Assembly (NCBI RefSeq): GCF_001422285.1
Contig: NZ_LMMO01000004.1
Span: forward strand, 124,631 to 188,630
DNA from: Frigoribacterium sp. Leaf263
GTDB taxonomy: Bacteria > Actinomycetota > Actinomycetes > Actinomycetales > Microbacteriaceae
DNA: 64,000 nucleotides
Direction: 5' to 3'
The notes beneath the pieces were generated by a model. The model searched no databases and had not been told where the DNA came from. It saw only the letters and a program-made list of their open reading frames with translations. A program made the position numbers and the translations under genes. This document shows positions 57,035 through 64,000 of this stretch, piece by piece (the first letter of the stretch is position 1; each line of letters begins with the position of its first letter).

Positions 57035-57718
57035 CTAGGGGAGGGGGGCGATGAGGTGGGGGCCGTTGTTGCGGACCGAGTTCGCGTCTCGGGAGACCTC
57101 GTGATGCACGAGGTCGTGCGCGATCTCGTGCGAGTCCCGGTCGAGCAGCTCGAGCAGCTCGGTCGTGCCGAGGTGATCGCCCAGCCAGTCGTCGTACGAG
57201 TCGGGCGTCAGGCAGGCGGGCATGCGATCGTGCACCTCGCCCGGCGCGACGTGAGCATCGCGCGTGATGATGGACATCGACAGCATCCACCTGTCGGGGT
57301 CGTCGTCGGCCCTGGACGGGTCCGGCCACGCGCTCGCGACCGCGGCCATGGCCAGCCCCGCCTCCGGCTGGTGGATGTAGTGCGGCTGCTTGCCCGTCTC
57401 GGTCACGACCCACTCGTAGTACCCGAGGGCGGGGACGATGCAGCGGGCCTGCGCGAACGGCCGACGGAACATCCCGCTCGTCGCGACGGTCTCGATGCGG
57501 GCGTTGATCGGCTGCGGGCGCCGCTTCAGATCCGGGTACCACGAGGGCACCATGCCCCAGCGGACGAGCGGCATCTCGCGCTCGCCGTGCCGCTCGCGCA
57601 CCACCGGGACCCGCGTCGTCGGCGCGACGTTGAAGTCGTCGGGGACGGGCCCCAGACCCTCGAGCAGCGAGGGCAGCAGATCCGACGTGGCTCGGGCGAT
57701 GACGTAGCGGCCGCACAT
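57035..57718 (-). CDS. SOS response-associated peptidase (SRAP/HMCES, YedK family)
   Basis: The 227-residue product starts MCGRYVIAR with catalytic Cys2 exposed after Met removal, and has FNVAPTTRVPVV, WGMVPSWYPD, INARIETVAT and the HDRMPACL motif with the conserved His. The family forms a covalent cross-link with abasic sites in ssDNA to protect them. It is alone in orientation between tRNA-Leu and the USP gene. Confidence 0.95.
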   Translation of the reverse strand: MCGRYVIARATSDLLPSLLEGLGPVPDDFNVAPTTRVPVVRERHGEREMPLVRWGMVPSWYPDLKRRPQPINARIETVATSGMFRRPFAQARCIVPALGYYEWVVTETGKQPHYIHQPEAGLAMAAVASAWPDPSRADDDPDRWMLSMSIITRDAHVAPGEVHDRMPACLTPDSYDDWLGDHLGTTELLELLDRDSHEIAHDLVHHEVSRDANSVRNNGPHLIAPLP

Positions 57719-57836
57719 GGGCTCAGTCTGCTCTTCCGTCGCCTCGGCGGTGGTGGTTCACTGGGGCGCAGCGGTCGCGGACACGACCCGGGCCGCACGT
57801 TCGGCCTCCCGGGGCCTCGACGAGACGAGGGTGACC

Positions 57837-58349
57837 ATGTCCGACTCGCAACTGCACGGCTACGTCGTCGCGGGCGTCGTCCCGGGGAGCGGGGAGGCGG
57901 TGGTCGCCCGGGCGGTGGAGTTCGCCGCCCGCTTCGGCACCGGTCTCGTCTGCGTGATCGTCGAGCCCGACCGCGTCGCGTTCACCGAGGGGATCGACGG
58001 CACGGTGCTCTCGTACCCGCTCGAATCCGACGAGCTCGACGCACCGCCCGTCTTCGACGCCGAGCTGGAGGCGCTGCTCCGGCCGATCGCCGAGGCCCGT
58101 GGTGTCCCGCTCGCCACACGCGCCCTCACCGGAGAGCCCGCCCACTGCCTCGGCCGCTTCGCCGACCGCATCGGCGCGCCGATGATCGTCGTGGGCAGCC
58201 GCGAGGCCGGCCTGCGGGGCAGCCTCCGCGAGTTCTTCGCCGGCTCGGTGGCGCTGCATCTGACCCATCGCCAGCAGCTGCCCGTCGTGGTCGTGCCGCT
58301 GTCGCCGGTCACCCGGTCGGAGCGCCTGCCGTGGGAGCACGAGCTGTAG
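57837..58349 (+). CDS. Universal stress protein family protein
   Basis: The 170-residue product has a Usp-type alpha/beta fold: YVVAGVVPGSGEAVVARAVEFAARFGTGLVCVIVEPDRVA and the C-terminal GAPMIVVGSREAGLRGSLREFFAGSVALHLTHRQQLPVVVVP with the GxxGxxRGS-like ATP-binding loop. Role in stress is inferred from the family. ATG at 57837. Confidence 0.85.
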   Translation: MSDSQLHGYVVAGVVPGSGEAVVARAVEFAARFGTGLVCVIVEPDRVAFTEGIDGTVLSYPLESDELDAPPVFDAELEALLRPIAEARGVPLATRALTGEPAHCLGRFADRIGAPMIVVGSREAGLRGSLREFFAGSVALHLTHRQQLPVVVVPLSPVTRSERLPWEHEL

Positions 58350-58370
58350 CGGGGCTCGGAGAGGCTCGCG

Positions 58371-59285
58371 TCAGGCGTGCGTCGCGCGCTCGTGGTCGGC
58401 GTGATCGGCCGGCTCGAGCTGGAACGTCGCGTGCTCGACCTCGAAGTGCGCGGCCAGGCACCGGTCGAGCGAGTCGAGGGTCTCGTCGACCCGCATGTCG
58501 CAGAACACCTCGCGCTCGACGACGACGTGCGCCGAGAAGACCGTCGCCCCGCTCGTGATCTGCCAGGCGTGCACGTCGTGGGCCGAGACGACGCCGGGCG
58601 TCTCGGTGATGTGCGCGCGGATGTCGTCGAGGTCGATGTCGCCCGGCGCCGAGCCGAACAGCACCCGGAGCGCCTCGCGCAGCAGCGACCAGGCGCGCGG
58701 CGCGATCATCGCGGCGATGATCAGCGACCCCACCGAGTCGGCCTGCACGAAGCCCGTGGTCAGGACGACGACCGAGGCCACGACGACGGCGACCGAGCCG
58801 AGCAGGTCGCCCAGCACCTCGAGATACGCGCCCCGCATGTTGATCGAGTGCGACGCCCCGCCCCGCAGCACGAGCAGCGCCACGACGTTGGTCGCCCCGC
58901 CGATCACGCCGACGACGAGCATCGGCAGACCGAGCACCTCGTGATCCGACGGGGTCAGCAGCCGCCCGACGGCCGCGACGGCCACCGAGATCGAGACGGC
59001 GACCAGCACGAGGCCGTTCACGGCCGCGGCGAACACCTCGGCCCGCCGGTACCCGTACGTCTGCCGCCCGCTGGCGGGTCTCGCCGCCACGATCGTCGCC
59101 GCGAGGGCCACGACGAGACCCGCGAGATCGGAGAACATGTGACCCGAGTCGGCCAGCAGGGCGAGCGAGCCCGAGACGAGCGCGCCGGTCAGCTGCGCGA
59201 CGAGTCCGAGGGCGATGACGATGATCGCCAGCTTCAGTCGACGCCCGTCGGCCGCCATGTGACCGTGCTGGTGGTCGTGCGCCAT
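58371..59285 (-). CDS. Cation diffusion facilitator (zinc/cobalt exporter)
   Basis: The 304-residue product has a His-rich N-terminus (HDHQHGH), six membrane segments and CDF metal-site residues HMFSDLAGLVVALAA and YLEVLGDLLGSVAVV, plus the cytosolic C-terminal domain (VVSAHDVHAWQITSG). It expels divalent metal ions by proton exchange. The long open frame upstream of the ATG at 59285 is antisense sequence. Confidence 0.93.
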   Translation of the reverse strand: MAHDHQHGHMAADGRRLKLAIIVIALGLVAQLTGALVSGSLALLADSGHMFSDLAGLVVALAATIVAARPASGRQTYGYRRAEVFAAAVNGLVLVAVSISVAVAAVGRLLTPSDHEVLGLPMLVVGVIGGATNVVALLVLRGGASHSINMRGAYLEVLGDLLGSVAVVVASVVVLTTGFVQADSVGSLIIAAMIAPRAWSLLREALRVLFGSAPGDIDLDDIRAHITETPGVVSAHDVHAWQITSGATVFSAHVVVEREVFCDMRVDETLDSLDRCLAAHFEVEHATFQLEPADHADHERATHA

Positions 59286-59448
59286 GCTGTGCTCTCTCGG
59301 GGTGCTCGGGCGGCTCGAGCCGTCGGCCCGGTCGCGGGTCGTCGGTGATCGCCTCCCCCGAGAGTAGCCCGGGCCACCGACGTCGGACAGCTCTCGGGCC
59401 CAGTCGATAACGACTCTCGATCCCCGGAACGACGCGGATCCGAGCCGG

Positions 59449-59460
59449 GGAGGCGCGGGT
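59449..59460 (+). repeat. Dispersed 12-mer GGAGGCGCGGGT (intergenic copy)
   Basis: Exact copy upstream of the NmrA-like gene. A second exact copy in the opposite orientation (59508-59519) lies inside the start of that gene, read as TRASS. Confidence 0.8.
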
Positions 59461-59498
59461 GGCGGAACACGGCGGGCGCGACCGCGGTTGGCTGAGTC

Positions 59499-60368
59499 AT
59501 GGACTCGACCCGCGCCTCCTCGGCCTCCCCCCGCCCCGTCGCCGTGACCGGGGCCACCGGCGCCCTCGGAGGGCGGGTGGCGGCCTCCCTCGCCGCCGAC
59601 GGCGTGCCGTTGCGCCTCGTCGTCCGCGACGCCGCGCGCGCCCCGTCGCTCGGCGACCACGTCGATGTGGCCGTCGCCTCGTACGCCGACCGCGCCGCCG
59701 CCCGGGCCGCGCTCGAGGGCGTCGAGACGCTCTTCATGGTCTCGGCGGCCGAAGCGGTCGACCGGCTCGACCAGCACCGCGCCTTCGTCGACGCCGCGGC
59801 CGAGGCGGGCGTGCGGCACGTCGTCTACACGTCGTTCCAGGGCGCGGCCCCCGACGCCGTCTTCACGCTCGCCCGCGACCACGCCGCCACCGAGCAGCAC
59901 CTGCTGGCGTCGGGCATGGCGACGACGTTCCTCCGCGACTCGTTCTACCTCGACGCCCTGATCGACTTCGCCGACGCCGACGGGGTGCTCCGCGGGCCGG
60001 CCGGTGCGGGGCGGGTCGCCGCCGTCGCCCGCACCGACGTGGCGGACGCGGCGGCCGCCGTGCTGCGCGACCCGGCGGCGCACCGGGGCGCGACCTACGA
60101 CCTGACCGGACCGGAGGCGCTGACGCTCGCCGAGCTCGCCGCCCGTCTGTCGACCGCGACGGGCCGCGACCACGTCTTCGTCGACGAGACGCTGGACGAG
60201 GCCTACGCGTCGCGTGCGGCCTGGCGACCCGAGCCGTGGATGGCCGACGCCTGGGTCAGCACCTACACGTCGATCGCCTCGGGCGAGGTGGCGGGCGTCT
60301 CGCGTGCGGTGCGCGACCTCACGGGGCGCGAGCCGCTGACGCTCGAGCAGGTCGTCGCCGCGCGCTGA
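59499..60368 (+). CDS. NmrA-like NAD(P)-binding oxidoreductase
   Basis: The 289-residue product has an extended SDR fold: VAVTGATGALGGRVAASLAADG (glycine-rich NADP loop), LEGVETLFMVSAAE, HVVYTSFQGAAPDAVFTLARDHAATEQHLLASGMATTFLRDSFYLD and TYDLTGPEALTLAEL. The family includes NAD(P)H:quinone oxidoreductase 2 and redox sensors. The first residues (MDSTRASSASPRP) are encoded by a copy of the dispersed motif, so the natural start could be later. Confidence 0.88.
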   Translation: MDSTRASSASPRPVAVTGATGALGGRVAASLAADGVPLRLVVRDAARAPSLGDHVDVAVASYADRAAARAALEGVETLFMVSAAEAVDRLDQHRAFVDAAAEAGVRHVVYTSFQGAAPDAVFTLARDHAATEQHLLASGMATTFLRDSFYLDALIDFADADGVLRGPAGAGRVAAVARTDVADAAAAVLRDPAAHRGATYDLTGPEALTLAELAARLSTATGRDHVFVDETLDEAYASRAAWRPEPWMADAWVSTYTSIASGEVAGVSRAVRDLTGREPLTLEQVVAAR

Positions 60369-60395
60369 GGCCGTCGCCGAGCGGTGGTGCGGTCG

Positions 60396-61703
60396 CTACC
60401 GCACCCGCCGCGACGACAGCACGCCGCTGACCCCGAGCACCAGCGTCGCCGCGAACACGCCGAGCATGGGCGCCTGCCAGTTGCCCGTCGCATCGTGCAG
60501 ACCGCCGATGGCGAGGGGCCCGAGCGCCGCGATCGCGTAGCCGCCGCCCTGCACGAGGGCCGAGAGCCGCCGGGCGTCGGTGTCGGTCGTCGCCATGCGC
60601 ACGATGACGATGAAGATGATGGTGATGCCGCCGCCCTGGGCCGCGCCGCCGAAGATCGACCAGAGCAGCCAGTGCTCGGGGGCGAAGAGCAGGCCGAGGG
60701 GCATGACCGTCCAGAACAGGCTGATCAGGGCGATGACCACGGCGGGGCGCAGCTTCAGCGCGAGCACCGGCACGCCGAGGGCGCCGACCACCGCGAGGAT
60801 CTGGAAGACCGACGAGCTGGCGCCCGCGGCCTCGCGGGTGAGGCCGATCTCGTCGCGCAGCAGCGTCGGCATCCAGGCCGTGAGCCCGTAGTACCCGAAC
60901 GCCTGACCGGAGAACGCCAGGGTGAGGCCCCAGGTCGTCCAGCGCCTCAGGAGCGGGGGGCGTGCGGCATCGGCGCGGCGTTCGGCGTCGGCCGCCGCCG
61001 CGCGCTCGTCGACGACGGGGATGCCGCCGGTCAGCACGTCGGACGCGTCGCCCTCGGACGAGGAGGCGCGGCCCGTGTCGACCGGACCGGTCGCCGAACC
61101 GAGGCGCGCGCCCCGCAGAGCGACCCGCGGACCGACGGCGATCGACCAGACGACGCCGGCCAGGACCGCCAGCAGTCCCCAGGTGAGCAGGGCCAGAGGC
61201 CAGCCGACGACCGAGGCGATGGGCGCGGTGCCGAGCGAGGTGATCATCGACCCGACGTTGAGCGCCGACGTGTAGATGCCGGTCACGAAGCCGCCGCGCT
61301 CGGGCGAGAAGTCGCGCTTGATGACGACGGGCAGCACGACGTTGCCGATCGTGATGGCCACGCCGATGACGATGGTGCCGGCGTAGAGCCAGAACGAGCT
61401 GCCCAGCGTGCGGATGACGGTGCCGGCGAGCACGCCCGCGAGTCCGAGGGTCACGGCCAGCTCGGGGCCGACCCTGCCGATGAGAGCGGAGGCGGCCGGG
61501 CTCGCGACGGCGAAGCAGAGCACCGGGATGCTCGTCAGGAGGCCCGCCACCACGGCGGTGAGACCGAGGTCGCCGATCATCTGGTCGAGCACCGGCGCGG
61601 TGGCCACGATGGGCCCGCGCAGGTTGATCGCGATCAGGATGATCGCGAGGGTCAGCAGCCAGGCGGCGGGCGACCGCGCGACGGTGCCCGCGCGGGGGCT
61701 CAC
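60396..61703 (-). CDS. MFS transporter, CynX/NimT-like
   Basis: The 435-residue product has 12 membrane segments: LLTLAIILIAINLRGPIVATAPVLDQMIGDLGLTAVVAGLLTSIPVLCFAVASPAASALIGRVG is the CynX/NimT pattern. The central loop carries the dispersed motif near 61061-61072. It exports or imports small anions such as cyanate or 2-nitroimidazole in relatives; the substrate is unknown. GTG start overlaps the HAD gene stop by four bases. Confidence 0.9.
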   Translation of the reverse strand: MSPRAGTVARSPAAWLLTLAIILIAINLRGPIVATAPVLDQMIGDLGLTAVVAGLLTSIPVLCFAVASPAASALIGRVGPELAVTLGLAGVLAGTVIRTLGSSFWLYAGTIVIGVAITIGNVVLPVVIKRDFSPERGGFVTGIYTSALNVGSMITSLGTAPIASVVGWPLALLTWGLLAVLAGVVWSIAVGPRVALRGARLGSATGPVDTGRASSSEGDASDVLTGGIPVVDERAAAADAERRADAARPPLLRRWTTWGLTLAFSGQAFGYYGLTAWMPTLLRDEIGLTREAAGASSSVFQILAVVGALGVPVLALKLRPAVVIALISLFWTVMPLGLLFAPEHWLLWSIFGGAAQGGGITIIFIVIVRMATTDTDARRLSALVQGGGYAIAALGPLAIGGLHDATGNWQAPMLGVFAATLVLGVSGVLSSRRVR

Positions 61704-62377
61704 GCCGCGCCGCGCAGCAGGGTGACGCCCAGCAGGGCGGCGAGCTCGTCGACGTCGGCGGCCACCGCGACCGAGCCGGCGTACTCGGGCTCGTCGCCGT
61801 AGCCCCAGCCCGCCATGATGGTGGGCACGCCGTGGACGGCGGCGCCCTCGACGTCGTGGTGCCGGTCGCCGATCAGCACGGGGCGCGACAGGTCGACGCC
61901 GCGGGCCTCGAGCCGGCGGAGGGCCTCGGCCACGACGTCGGCCTTCGTATTGCGCACCTCGTCGTCGGAGGCGCCCGTGATGACGTCGAGGTAGCGGTCG
62001 AGACCGTTGACCTGCAGGATGCGCGTGGCGGGAGTCTCCGGCTTCGACGTCGCCGTGGAGGTGGGGATGCCGGCGGCGTGCACGGCGGCCATCAGATCGG
62101 GGACCCCGGGGTAGATGGGGCTGCCGAGGGCGCCGGTCTCGAGGTAGTGCGCACGATAGAGGCGCATGGCCTCGACGAGCCGGTCGCCGGTCAGGCCCAG
62201 ACGCACCTCGAAGCTCTGCGGGAGGGGCGGGCCGACCCAGGCGATCAGCTCGTCGGGCGAGGGCACGGGCAGCCCGAGGGCCTCGATGGTGTGCGCGAGG
62301 CTGGCCGTGATGGCGGGCGCCGAATCGGCGATGGTGCCGTCGAGGTCGTAGAGGACGGCGGTGTAGGGGAGAGTCAT
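61700..62377 (-). CDS. HAD-superfamily hydrolase (phosphoglycolate phosphatase-like)
   Basis: The 225-residue product shows HAD motifs VLYDLDGTIADSAPAI (nucleophile Asp), STATSKPETPATRIL and PVLIGDRHHDVEGAAVHGVPTIMAGWGYG. The cap is the helical PGP type. ATG 62377 with GAGGGGG upstream is chosen over the earlier ATG 62404. The MFS gene follows with a 4-base overlap, suggesting one operon. Confidence 0.9.
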   Translation of the reverse strand: MTLPYTAVLYDLDGTIADSAPAITASLAHTIEALGLPVPSPDELIAWVGPPLPQSFEVRLGLTGDRLVEAMRLYRAHYLETGALGSPIYPGVPDLMAAVHAAGIPTSTATSKPETPATRILQVNGLDRYLDVITGASDDEVRNTKADVVAEALRRLEARGVDLSRPVLIGDRHHDVEGAAVHGVPTIMAGWGYGDEPEYAGSVAVAADVDELAALLGVTLLRGAA

Positions 62378-62442
62378 CCCCCTCAGCTTAGGCACCGGGA
62401 CCACCCCCGGGGAGGCGCGCCGTGGGCGGGTGGGGACGCCCG

Positions 62443-62694
62443 TCAGGCCACGGGGCCCAGCGGCCAGGTGGTCGCGGGCAGGGAGCGCGGGCCGGAGGCC
62501 GCGGTGCGACCCCGGCTCGGCGCGGTCGACCCGGGTCGACGGGCGGGTCGTGCGGAGTCGGTCCGCCCACGGGGCGTCGAGGGGACGATCGCGACGTCGT
62601 CGCGGACGACGCTCGGGAAGGAGCCCGAGATGGACTCGAACAGAGGCGTCGCCTCTCGCTGGGAGAGGATCTGATCGAAGATGGGCGAGGTCAC
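62443..62694 (-). CDS. Small hypothetical protein, 83 residues
   Basis: GTG start at 62694 preceded by GGAGG five bases away. The product starts VTSPIFDQILSQREATPLFES and ends in a Pro/Ser/Arg-rich region. It is polar, without a membrane segment or signal, so likely cytosolic and partly disordered. No family recognised; a promoter at 62741-62768 fits it. Confidence 0.6.
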   Translation of the reverse strand: MTSPIFDQILSQREATPLFESISGSFPSVVRDDVAIVPSTPRGRTDSARPARRPGSTAPSRGRTAASGPRSLPATTWPLGPVA

Positions 62695-62740
62695 GGGAGC
62701 CTCCGAGGGTTGCGGGCTGGGGAAGAGCGGGACATGAGAA

Positions 62741-62768
62741 ATGTTACGCTCATATTCCGCCCGCGCAA
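62741..62768 (-). promoter_or_regulatory. Promoter of the 83-residue gene
   Basis: TTGCGC (complement of 62763-62768) and TAACAT (complement of 62741-62746) with a 16-bp spacer on the minus strand, about 46 bp before the GTG. Its A/T-rich core stands out in the gap. Confidence 0.5.
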
Positions 62769-62825
62769 GGGGTCGGCTGATGTATTTCGGATCGGCCCCC
62801 GCGCCCCTGTTCTCGGTGATGCGGC

Positions 62826-63521
62826 TCAGAACAGTCGCGAGTGCGAGTCGTCGAGGCCGCGCATCGCGTCGTAGTCGAGCAGCAGCGTGCGGATGCCCCG
62901 GTCGTGCGCCAGGGTGCGCGCCTGGGGCTTGATCTCCTGGGCGGCGAAGACGCCGGTCACCGGCGCGAGGTGCGGATCGCGGTTCATCAGCTCGAGGTAG
63001 CGGGTCAGCTGCTCGACGCCGTCGATGTCCCCGCGGCGCTTCAGCTCGACCGCCACCGCGCCTCCGGAGGCATCGCGCGCGAGGATGTCGACCGGGCCGA
63101 TCGCCGTCATGTACTCGCGCCGGACCAGCGTGTGGCCCTCGCCGAGGAGCTCGATCTGCTCGGCGAGGAGCTTCTGCAGATCGGCCTCGACGCCGTCCTT
63201 CGTGAGGCCCGGGTCGAAGCCCATCTCGTGGCTGGAGTCGTGCAGGACCTCGTGGATCGAGACCACGAGGATGTCGGCCGTCTTCGCCTGGGTGACCTTC
63301 CAGAGCTCGACGACCCCCGCCTCCTGCTGGTCGGCGTCGGCCTCGAGGATGCTGATCGAGCACGGCGGGCTCATCCAGTTCAGCGGCTTGTAGCTGCCGC
63401 CGTCGGAGTGCACGAGCAGGCTGCCGTCGCTCTTGATCATGAGCAGGCGCGTGGCCAGCGGCAGGTGGGCCGAGAGTCGCCCGGCGTAGTCGACGGAGCA
63501 ACGGGCAATGACGAGACGCAC
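62826..63521 (-). CDS. nucS: Endonuclease NucS (non-canonical mismatch repair)
   Basis: The 231-residue product starts [42 protein letters not shown] and has nuclease-site residues [38 protein letters not shown] (PD-(D/E)xK type), ending SRLF. It cuts mismatched DNA and replaces MutS/MutL in many actinobacteria; the RLF tail fits clamp binding to DnaN. GTG start at 63521. Confidence 0.97.
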   Translation of the reverse strand: MRLVIARCSVDYAGRLSAHLPLATRLLMIKSDGSLLVHSDGGSYKPLNWMSPPCSISILEADADQQEAGVVELWKVTQAKTADILVVSIHEVLHDSSHEMGFDPGLTKDGVEADLQKLLAEQIELLGEGHTLVRREYMTAIGPVDILARDASGGAVAVELKRRGDIDGVEQLTRYLELMNRDPHLAPVTGVFAAQEIKPQARTLAHDRGIRTLLLDYDAMRGLDDSHSRLF

Positions 63522-63538
63522 CCGACGATCCTAGGCGG

Positions 63539-63550
63539 GGAGGCGCGGGT
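63539..63550 (+). repeat. Dispersed 12-mer GGAGGCGCGGGT (intergenic copy)
   Basis: Exact copy between nucS and the GntR-like gene, upstream of the promoter at 63602. Confidence 0.8.
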
Positions 63551-63601
63551 CGGGCGACAGCGTCGGCGTCGGGCGATCGGTCCGCCTCTCCTGCTGGGCG
63601 C

Positions 63602-63630
63602 TTGACAGAGTGTGAAATGCGAAATATGTT
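63602..63630 (+). promoter_or_regulatory. Sigma-A-type promoter of the GntR-like gene
   Basis: TTGACA at 63602-63607 and TATGTT at 63625-63630 with a 17-bp spacer make a near-ideal promoter, 54 bp before the ATG. Confidence 0.75.
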
Positions 63631-63683
63631 CATGACACCGCGAGGAGCGGCCCGAGCACCAGCACCAGACCCCGGAGGAACCC

Positions 63684-64000
63684 ATGTCGACCACGCTGCC
63701 CGCCACCGCTCAGGACTCGCCCGCGACGAACGGCCGGTCGGGGATCGGCGTCGCCGCGGACGCCCTGCTGATCGACCTCGCGACGGGCCGCCACACCCCG
63801 GGCGACGTCCTCGACGACTCGGCCGTCGCCCGGGAGCTCGGCGTGAGCCTCGGCGAGGTGCGCCGCTCGATCGACGTGCTCTGCCGCATCGGGGTGCTCC
63901 TGCGGGCGCCGTTCGGCCGCGACGCAGTGGTCGGTCTGCCCGCCTACAGCGTCACGACCCTCCTGCGGCGTCTCGGGGGCGCCATGGAGCTCGCGCTCGC
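63684..64000 (+). CDS. GntR-like winged-helix regulator, truncated by the window end
   Basis: About 105 codons are seen from ATG 63684, preceded by GGAGGAA. The stretch GRHTPGDVLDDSAVARELGVSLGEVRRSIDVLCRIGVLLRAPFGRDAVVG fits a GntR-type winged helix (HTH then wing), with the effector domain beyond the window. Target and ligand cannot be inferred. Confidence 0.7.
   Translation, partial: MSTTLPATAQDSPATNGRSGIGVAADALLIDLATGRHTPGDVLDDSAVARELGVSLGEVRRSIDVLCRIGVLLRAPFGRDAVVGLPAYSVTTLLRRLGGAMELAL

Overview
The window is a high-GC actinobacterial chromosome segment that contains the replication origin. Gene order (rpsF-ssb-rpsR-rplI-dnaB; cca / DUF6049-murJ; trxB-trxA; parB-parA-rsmG-jag-yidC-yidD-rnpA-rpmH; dnaA-dnaN-gnd-recF-dciA-gyrB-gyrA-DUF3566; tRNA-Ile, tRNA-Ala; ppiA, rhomboid, crgA, class E sortase, pabA; pknB-pknA-pbpA-rodA-pstP-fhaB-fhaA; tRNA-Leu) and protein character point to Microbacteriaceae. 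A Frigoribacterium-, Curtobacterium- or Rathayibacter-like genus is my guess from memory, not something the sequence proves.

Layout. 1-3780: small exported proteins and lipoproteins plus a divergent RidA/HxlR pair. 3781-9486: an AT-richer accessory island with a 947-residue STAND-like P-loop NTPase of unknown function and a HigB / HigA-ImmA toxin-antitoxin module with a perfect palindromic operator. 9487-13282: the dnaB and ribosomal-protein/SSB block. 13400-24633: an orphan solute-binding protein, CCA-adding enzyme, the DUF6049-MurJ pair, thioredoxin system, an aminotransferase and a D-Ala-D-Ala ligase. 24634-31114: the centromere region (four perfect parS sites, a five-copy 25-bp tandem repeat, parAB) and the rpmH-rnpA-yidD-yidC-jag-rsmG cluster. 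31482-42543: dnaA, oriC, dnaN and the gyrase genes. 42628-56868: tRNAs, cell-division and cell-wall genes, and the PknA/PknB signalling operon. 57035-64000: stress, repair and transport genes including nucS, ending inside a GntR-like regulator gene.

The genes combine replication initiation and segregation (DnaA, DnaN, DnaB, DciA, gyrase, ParAB/parS) with growth and septation (CrgA, RodA, PbpA, MurJ, PknA/B, PstP, Fha). DnaA-box-like 9-mers occur at oriC, at the dnaA promoter, at the dnaB promoter and as a close pair near 45.4 kb, so DnaA may influence several loci here.

The most unusual features are the STAND-like NTPase island, a short motif (GGAGGCGCGGGT) found 13 times exactly in 64 kb on both strands in genes and gaps, the repeat array among the parS sites, and hairpin-rich repeats behind the tRNA genes. 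All positions come from reading the sequence; no database search was run.
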